Positions 59,098-64,000 of a stretch of 64,000 nt of DNA are shown in pieces. The stretch covers positions 1 to 64,000 of the forward strand of contig NZ_PVTF01000007.1 of assembly GCF_003002815.1 (NCBI RefSeq). The letters run 5' to 3'. The DNA comes from Umezawaea tangerina. GTDB taxonomy: Bacteria; Actinomycetota; Actinomycetes; Mycobacteriales; Pseudonocardiaceae. The notes under the pieces are model-generated. The model was not told where the DNA came from. It saw only the letters and a program-made list of their open reading frames with translations, and made no database searches. The first letter of the stretch is position 1; each line of letters starts with the position of its first letter. Both the position numbers and the translations under genes were made by a program.

Positions 59098-60411
59098 ATG
59101 CCTTCCCCCAGCGGCCGCAGGCGGCTGCTCGCCATCGTCGCCATCGTCGGCGGCGCCGTCCTGCTCGGCACCACCGCCGCCACCCTCCTGCGCCCCGCCC
59201 CCGCGGCGCCGCCACCCGCGTCCGCGCCGGTCGCCGAGACGGCTCTCTCGCGTGCCATCTCCTCCGCGCAGTCCAGGCTGCGCACGACACCGGACGACCC
59301 GGCGACGTGGGCCCAGCTGGGCTCCGCGTACGTGGAGCAGGCCCGGATCACCGCCGACCCCTCCTACTACGCCAAGGCCCAGGGAGCACTGGAGAGGTCG
59401 CTGGCCCAACGTCCCGAGAACGGGCCCGCGCTCATCGGCATGGGCTCGCTGGCCAACGCCCGCCACGACTTCGCCGCCGCCCGCGACTGGGGCCTGCGCG
59501 CGCGGACCGCGCTGCCCGACACCGCCGAGGCCCACGGCGTGCTCGCGGACGCCTACACCCAGCTCGGCGACACCGCCGCGGCCACCGCCGCCGTCCAGCG
59601 GATGCTCGACCTCGAACCCGGTGTGCCCGCGTTCACCAGGGCCTCCTACGACCTCGAGCTCCACGGCCGCACCGACGAGGCCCGCCAAGCGCTCGACCGG
59701 GCACTCCAGGACGCCACCGGACCCGACGACATCGCCTTCTGCCAGTACTACCTGGGCGAGCTCGCGTTCGGCTCCGGTGACCTCGACCTCGCCGACGAGC
59801 ACTACGACCAGGGGCTCCTGGCCGACCCGAACGACACCGGTCTCGCCCAGGGCAAGGCGAAGACGGCCGCGGCTCGCGGTCGCACCGACGAGGCGCTCGC
59901 CGCCTACCGGGTCATCACGAGCCGGGTGCCGCTGCCGCAGTACCTCCAGGAGTACGCCGCGCTGCTGACCAGCGCGGGCCGCGGCGACGACGCCGCCCAC
60001 CAGTACGACGTGCTGGCCCAGCAGGAGAAGGTGCTGGCGGCCGCGGGCTCGGTGGACGACCTGGCGGCCTCCGCGGTGGCCGCCGACCGCGGCGACGCGG
60101 CCACCGCGCTGCGCCACGCCGAAGCCGAGTGGTCCAGGCGCCCCAACGTCCTGGTCGCCGACGCGCTCGCGTGGGCGCTGCACCTCGGCGGACGCGACGC
60201 GGAAGCCCTGGAGTACGCCGACAAGGCCGCCGCGCTCGGCAAGGTCGACGCGGGCTTCTCCTTCCACCGCGGCATGATCCTCGCCGCGCTGGGACGTTCC
60301 CACGAGGCCGTCACCGCGTTGGACACCGCACTGCGCACCAACCCGCACTTCTCCCCGCTGCACGCCCCACAGGCGCAGCGGGCACTCGACGACCTGCGGA
60401 GCCCACGATGA
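59098..60411 (+). CDS. Membrane-anchored TPR-repeat protein
   Basis: 437 residues. The N-terminal helix (LLAIVAIVGGAVLLGTTAATLL) acts as signal anchor or signal peptide, followed by a Pro/Ala linker. About eight or nine tetratricopeptide repeats follow (WAQLGSAYVEQARITADPSYYAKAQGALERSLAQRP; ... GYFGE-like LGELAFGSGDLDLADEHYDQGLLADP). It is probably an extracytoplasmic scaffold for partner proteins. The stop overlaps the NicO gene start (ATGA). It lies 67 bp after the DUF4331 gene. Confidence 0.92.
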   Translation: MPSPSGRRRLLAIVAIVGGAVLLGTTAATLLRPAPAAPPPASAPVAETALSRAISSAQSRLRTTPDDPATWAQLGSAYVEQARITADPSYYAKAQGALERSLAQRPENGPALIGMGSLANARHDFAAARDWGLRARTALPDTAEAHGVLADAYTQLGDTAAATAAVQRMLDLEPGVPAFTRASYDLELHGRTDEARQALDRALQDATGPDDIAFCQYYLGELAFGSGDLDLADEHYDQGLLADPNDTGLAQGKAKTAAARGRTDEALAAYRVITSRVPLPQYLQEYAALLTSAGRGDDAAHQYDVLAQQEKVLAAAGSVDDLAASAVAADRGDAATALRHAEAEWSRRPNVLVADALAWALHLGGRDAEALEYADKAAALGKVDAGFSFHRGMILAALGRSHEAVTALDTALRTNPHFSPLHAPQAQRALDDLRSPR

Positions 60412-61874
60412 GGAAACCCCTGGCACTGCTCGTCCTGTGCGCCGCCGCCCTGCTGTTCGCCCCGGCTCAGGCCGACGCGCACCCGTTGGGCAACTTCACG
60501 GTCAACCACCACACCGGCATCACCCTGCGCCCCGATCGGGTCGACCTGCGCGTGGTCGTCGACATCGCGGAGATCCCCACGCTGCAGGAGCCCGTCACCG
60601 ACGCCGACCGCGAGTGCGCCGCCTTGCGGGACAGGACCGAGGTGTCCGTTGACGGGAAGACGGCCGCGCTGACCGTGCGCGCGAGTGCCGTCGAGTTCCC
60701 ACCTGGTGAGGTCGGGCTCGCCACCACGAGGCTGACCTGCCGGTTCGACGCCCCGGCCGCGCTCGACCGCGAGTCGACGGTGTCGGTGCGCGACTCCTAC
60801 CGGTCCGACCGGATCGGTTGGCGCGAGATGACCGCCGTGGGGGACGGTGTCGCGCTGACCGACTCGCCGGTGCCCACCTCCAGCACCAGCGACGAGCTGC
60901 GCCGCTACCCCGACGACCTGCTAGCCGACCCGCTCGACGTCCGCTCCGTCGAGCTGCGGGCACGTCCCGGCTCCAGCGGCGCGGTCGCCGGCGCCCCTCG
61001 GCGGGGGAGCGGTCCGTTCGACTCGGTGGTGGGGTCCGCGACCTCGACGTTCACCGACCTCGCGGGGAGCAGGGACCTCACGCCCGTGGTCGGGCTGCTC
61101 GCCGTGCTGCTGTCGCTGCTGCTCGGCGCGTCGCACGCCGCGCTGCCGGGACACGGCAAGACGGTGATCGCGGCCTACCTCGCGGGCAAGCGGGGGTCCA
61201 CGAAGGACGCCGTGGTCGTGGGGGCGACCGTGACGATCACCCACACCGCCGGTGTGCTCGTGCTCGGGTTGCTCATCAGCGCCTCCAGCGCCGTGGCGGG
61301 CGAGGGAGTGCTGAGCCTGCTGGGTGTGGTCAGCGGGTTGCTCGTCGCGGGGATCGGGGTGGCGCTGCTGGTGTCGGCGCTGCGGCGCCGCGCCGCCGAG
61401 CGTGCGGCGGCGCACCTCCCGGAACCGGTGCTGGTCGGAGCAGGCGCACCTGTCGAGCACGGCCACGGACACGGGCATGGCCACGGGCACGGGCACGGAC
61501 ATGGGCACGGCCACGGACATGGGCACGGCCACGGACATGGGATCGGGCGATCCGGGTTGATCGGCATGGGCGTCGCCGGGGGACTGGTGCCCAGTCCGTC
61601 GGCACTCGTGGTCCTCCTTGGCGCGGTGGCCCTCGGCCGCACCTGGTTCGGCGTCCTCCTGGTCCTCGGCTACGGACTCGGCATGGCGGCCACCCTGACC
61701 GCCGTCGGCCTCGTGCTCGTCCGCCTGCGCGACCGGCTGGAGACCGCGGAACGCGTGGACCGGTTCCGCGCCCGGCTCGGCGGCCTCACCGCGCTGATGC
61801 CCGTCCTCACCGCCACCCTCGTGCTCGTCGTCGGCCTCGGTCTGGCCGCACGAGCCGCACTCGGACTCGGATAG
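60408..61874 (+). CDS. NicO/RcnA-like nickel-cobalt transporter with exported N-terminal domain
   Basis: 488 residues. The signal peptide ends ADAHPLGNF, and ~190 outer residues form a DUF-like beta domain. A polytopic part follows from residue ~226 with ASHAALPGHGKTVIAAYLAGKRG and VTITHTAGVLVLG, the HX4D/His-Thr-His motifs of NicO/RcnA metal permeases. Residues 351-378 are 14 His-Gly pairs between membrane halves, a likely metal-buffering loop. It probably moves Ni/Co or another divalent cation. Coupled to the TPR gene. Confidence 0.9.
   Translation: MRKPLALLVLCAAALLFAPAQADAHPLGNFTVNHHTGITLRPDRVDLRVVVDIAEIPTLQEPVTDADRECAALRDRTEVSVDGKTAALTVRASAVEFPPGEVGLATTRLTCRFDAPAALDRESTVSVRDSYRSDRIGWREMTAVGDGVALTDSPVPTSSTSDELRRYPDDLLADPLDVRSVELRARPGSSGAVAGAPRRGSGPFDSVVGSATSTFTDLAGSRDLTPVVGLLAVLLSLLLGASHAALPGHGKTVIAAYLAGKRGSTKDAVVVGATVTITHTAGVLVLGLLISASSAVAGEGVLSLLGVVSGLLVAGIGVALLVSALRRRAAERAAAHLPEPVLVGAGAPVEHGHGHGHGHGHGHGHGHGHGHGHGHGHGIGRSGLIGMGVAGGLVPSPSALVVLLGAVALGRTWFGVLLVLGYGLGMAATLTAVGLVLVRLRDRLETAERVDRFRARLGGLTALMPVLTATLVLVVGLGLAARAALGLG
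61458..61541 (+). repeat. His-Gly coding repeat, 14 units
   Basis: 84 bp encoding (HG)14 with varied synonymous codons (CAC/CAT; GGC/GGA/GGG). The codon variety argues for selection on the protein and against recent slippage of a perfect microsatellite. Six-base periodicity is clear. Confidence 0.9.
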
Positions 61875-61884
61875 GGAGCCACCA

Positions 61885-62208
61885 GTGCGCCGAACCACCG
61901 CTCTGTGCGCGTTGCTGCTCGCGCTGACCGCCTGCACCGCGCAGGCCGAACCCGGCCCGGTCTTCGACGACGAGGGCAAGGCGGACATCACCTGCCTCGG
62001 GCACCAACCGGCCGCTCCGGGCGCGCGGTACTCCGACGAGGGCATGAGGCGTTCGGACGAGGTGCTGCCCCTGCTGCGGTACTACACCGCGCACGGGCGC
62101 AAGCCGTTCTGCGACGGCGCGGGCGCGTCCGCCGACGACAAGGCGTGGGCGGAGCTCTACGTCCGGCTCGGAGCGGATCGCGCCAACGTCTCCTCCATCG
62201 TGGACTGA
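61885..62208 (+). CDS. Small exported lipoprotein
   Basis: 107 residues, GTG after GGGAGCC. The signal ends in the lipobox LTAC near residue 18, then QAEPGPVFDDEGKADITCLGHQP and HGRKPFCDGAGASADD, with two further Cys and a conserved-looking helical end. No known family is recognised. It lies 10 bp after the NicO gene and so is probably its accessory protein at the outer face of the membrane. Confidence 0.8.
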   Translation: MRRTTALCALLLALTACTAQAEPGPVFDDEGKADITCLGHQPAAPGARYSDEGMRRSDEVLPLLRYYTAHGRKPFCDGAGASADDKAWAELYVRLGADRANVSSIVD

Positions 62209-62300
62209 ACGGGTACCGCACCCGACCTGCGGGGCGATCGGCGCCACGTAGGATGTGACCGTCCCGCGGGGACACCTTGTTCGCACGGCGGAGGAGCCGC

Positions 62301-62906
62301 ATGTCGGAGGTGCCAGGGGTGCCACCGGCACAGCAGCTCCTGGTCGGGCTGGCGCGGTTGGGGCAGGCGATCCGGATGGACGCGTGGCGCAACAGCGGGC
62401 CGTACACCCTGTCGCCGTTGCAGGCCGACATCATCGCGTTCCTCGACGAGCAGGCCGGGCCGAGGCGGCAGGGGGACGTCGTGGCGGCGCTGGCGTCCAC
62501 GCCGCCGACGGTCTCCGACGCGGTGAAGGTGTTGCGCGCCAAGAAGCTCGTCGAAGGCGTCCGCGACCCGGCGGACGCCAGGGCGGTCGTCGTGCGGCTG
62601 ACCCCCGAAGGCGAGGAGGAGGCCCGCCGGCTCGGCGCCGCGTCGCAGGTGATGAGCGAGGCGTTCGCGGTGCTGTCGGAGGCCGATCTCGCCGCGATGC
62701 TGCGCGGGACCGCCGCGGTCATGAAGGGGCTGCAGGACCGCCACGCGATCCCCGTCTCGCGGATGTGCCTGACGTGCCGGTTCTTCGCCCCGGACGCCCA
62801 CCCGCGCGACGCGGCGCGCCCGCACCACTGCAACTTCGTGGACGCGCCCTTCGGCGACGCCCAGCTGCGGGTCACCTGCCCGGACCACCAGCCTGCCGAC
62901 GGGTGA
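62301..62906 (+). CDS. MarR-like regulator with C-terminal Cys/His cluster
   Basis: 201 residues, ATG after GGAGGAG. Winged helix ALASTPPTVSDAVKVLRAKKLVEGVRDPADARAVVVRLTPEG. The last 50 residues carry C156, C159, H175-H176-C177, C193 and H196 (CLTC, HHC, CPDH). This is enough for a zinc or iron-sulphur site, so the protein may sense metal or redox state. It lies 92 bp beyond the NicO operon, and its 3' end overlaps the convergent MFS gene by 35 bp. Metal sensing for the NicO operon is an attractive guess only. Confidence 0.85.
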   Translation: MSEVPGVPPAQQLLVGLARLGQAIRMDAWRNSGPYTLSPLQADIIAFLDEQAGPRRQGDVVAALASTPPTVSDAVKVLRAKKLVEGVRDPADARAVVVRLTPEGEEEARRLGAASQVMSEAFAVLSEADLAAMLRGTAAVMKGLQDRHAIPVSRMCLTCRFFAPDAHPRDAARPHHCNFVDAPFGDAQLRVTCPDHQPADG

Positions 62907-64000
62907 CCGTGCGGAACCCGCGCGTCGACGGCACGAGCGCGGCGGCGGCGGGTGCGGCGAAGCAGACGACCGCGCACACCGCCAGCACCGGGCGCGGTCC
63001 GAAGTGGTCGATCGCCGGGGCGATCAGCGCCAGGCCGACCGGTGCCAGGCCGTAGGACAGCAGGAAGTCCAACGACGACACCCGCGCCAGCATCCTCGGG
63101 TCGACCTCGCGCTGCGTCCCGGTGAACCACGGCACGTTGAACAGCTCGATCCCCACCCCCGCCACGACGTAGGCGCCCACCACGACCACCGCCGGGACGG
63201 GGAGCAGCAGGCTCAGCGGCGCGAACCCGTACACGCCGAGACCCGCGAGGGCCACCCACCCCTCGGCACGCGGTCGCCAGCGGGCGATGAGGACCGCTCC
63301 GACGAGCGCGCCGAGGGTGTAGGCGGTCAGGGCGCCCGCGAGCACGGTCTCCGTCCCGTACCGGTCCCGGCTGACCAGGGGCAGCGCCACCCCGGTGGCG
63401 GAGTACCCGGTGGCGATCACCGCGGTCAGCGCGCCGAGACCGGCCAGGAACCAGGGGTGCCCGCGGGCCTCCCGGACACCCGCGACGAAGTCGGCCGCGA
63501 AGCGGGAGCCGGTCGCCACGACCGCGGCCGTGCCCTTCGGCGGCAGGAGCGCGGCGCCCAGCCACAGCACCCCGGTGCCGACCAGCAGCGCGGAGGTGTC
63601 GACGACGACCGCGAGCAGCGCGGTGAGTCCGGGCGCCACCAGCGTGGTGACCCGCACCGACAGCGTCATGGCCGCGTTCGCCCGCTGCCGCTGGTCCGCC
63701 GCGACGACCTCGGCCGTCAACGCCTGGAACGCGGGACGGCAGGCGCCCTGCCCCGCTCCCGCCACGGCGGCGGCCACCGCCATCAGCACCGTCGAACGCC
63801 CCAGGCCCAGCGCGATCAGCGGCGAGGCGCCCGCGGCGACCAGGCCCGCCCACAGCACCACACGACGCCGCGGGTACCGGTCGGCCAACACCCCCGCCAC
63901 CGGCGCCGCGGCGAGGAAGCCCACCGTGCGCGCCGCCAGGACCACACCCAGCTCCACCGCGCCGATCGACCGGTCGAGCACCGCCAGGCCGAGGATGAAC
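62872..64000 (-). CDS. MFS transporter, 5' end outside the window
   Basis: At least 376 residues. The frame stays open to the window edge, reading FILGLAVLDRSIGAVELG before the first internal start at 63981, so the true N-terminus lies beyond base 64000. MFS motif A is GVLADRYPRRRVVLW. About 11 further helices and TVRVTTLVAPGLTALL-type segments resemble drug/enterobactin exporter-like MFS proteins. The 3' end overlaps the MarR-like gene. The substrate is unknown. Confidence 0.85.
   Translation of the reverse strand, partial: FILGLAVLDRSIGAVELGVVLAARTVGFLAAAPVAGVLADRYPRRRVVLWAGLVAAGASPLIALGLGRSTVLMAVAAAVAGAGQGACRPAFQALTAEVVAADQRQRANAAMTLSVRVTTLVAPGLTALLAVVVDTSALLVGTGVLWLGAALLPPKGTAAVVATGSRFAADFVAGVREARGHPWFLAGLGALTAVIATGYSATGVALPLVSRDRYGTETVLAGALTAYTLGALVGAVLIARWRPRAEGWVALAGLGVYGFAPLSLLLPVPAVVVVGAYVVAGVGIELFNVPWFTGTQREVDPRMLARVSSLDFLLSYGLAPVGLALIAPAIDHFGPRPVLAVCAVVCFAAPAAAALVPSTRGFRTVTRRQAGGPGR

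Noticed and set aside
61458-61541. Tandem repeat considered as a CRISPR or minisatellite
   Set aside because: It encodes a His-Gly run in frame inside a transporter gene, with no spacers and synonymous codon variation.
1-64000. tRNA, rRNA, transposase, integrase or phage genes
   Set aside because: No cloverleaf-like or rRNA sequence was noticed by eye, and no protein has transposase, integrase or phage motifs. A dedicated RNA scan was not possible.

Overview
This window is chromosomal DNA from a high-GC filamentous actinomycete. GTG starts and ATGA/GTGA stop-start overlaps are common. LysR, TetR, MarR, IclR, GntR, LacI and MmyB-type regulators are dense, and there is a PknB-like kinase, an F420-type (DDN-like) oxidoreductase and secreted polysaccharidases. 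Together these fit the Pseudonocardiaceae (Saccharothrix/Lentzea/Actinosynnema type). That placement is an inference from style, not from a marker gene. I see no rRNA, tRNA, CRISPR array, transposase or phage gene. The region looks like accessory chromosome arm: many small regulator-plus-enzyme modules, and one compact biosynthetic-looking operon.

Layout. 1-1016 has no supportable gene. 1017-1670 is a DUF4232-type lipoprotein. 1681-4461 is an arsenic/arsenical resistance module (ArsC-type reductase, flavoprotein, and an ArsR repressor fused to an ArsN/PAT-like acetyltransferase) around two matching operators. 4477-13907 looks catabolic: a LysR gene, then FAD monooxygenase / CocE hydrolase / SnoaL-NIPSNAP fusion, an IclR gene, then MDR reductase / alpha-beta hydrolase / second CocE hydrolase. 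13929-17681 holds two TetR-controlled oxidoreductase modules and a DDN-like protein.

18183-26587 is the most interesting part. A leftward operon, with most junctions overlapping or only a few bases apart, encodes a glutamine-synthetase-like ligase, an asparagine-synthetase-like amidotransferase, a methyltransferase, a PanC-like ligase, a KamA-family radical SAM aminomutase and a PLP aminotransferase. An MmyB-type regulator gene faces it. Three unrelated amide-forming enzymes next to a beta-amino-acid-forming mutase suggest a small-molecule pathway. One testable idea is that PanC joins an acyl group to a beta-amino acid made by the mutase, giving a pantothenate-like amide.

26659-29292: epoxide-hydrolase-like enzyme with TetR, then VOC protein with MarR. 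29326-37891: Ser/Thr kinase, secreted pectin methylesterase with GH12 glucanase, amidohydrolase, a small hypothetical protein, GntR/hydrolase pair, and a NarL/LuxR two-component system. 38001-44137: ABC/FtsX exporter and a large secreted subtilase. 44276-49259: TetR, an Ala-rich unknown protein, a D-aminoacylase-like amidohydrolase, a mannonate-dehydratase-like enolase-superfamily protein and a DUF1540 protein. 49406-56866: TetR/quinone reductase, IclR/SDR, NmrA-like protein, LacI/MFS, a TetR remnant and a LysE exporter. 57444-62208: a DUF4331 / TPR / NicO-type transporter / lipoprotein operon with a 14-unit His-Gly run. 62301-64000: a MarR-like protein with a Cys/His tail and an MFS transporter cut by the window end.

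Many regulators sit beside clear palindromes, so several regulator-operator pairs can be proposed directly from the sequence.
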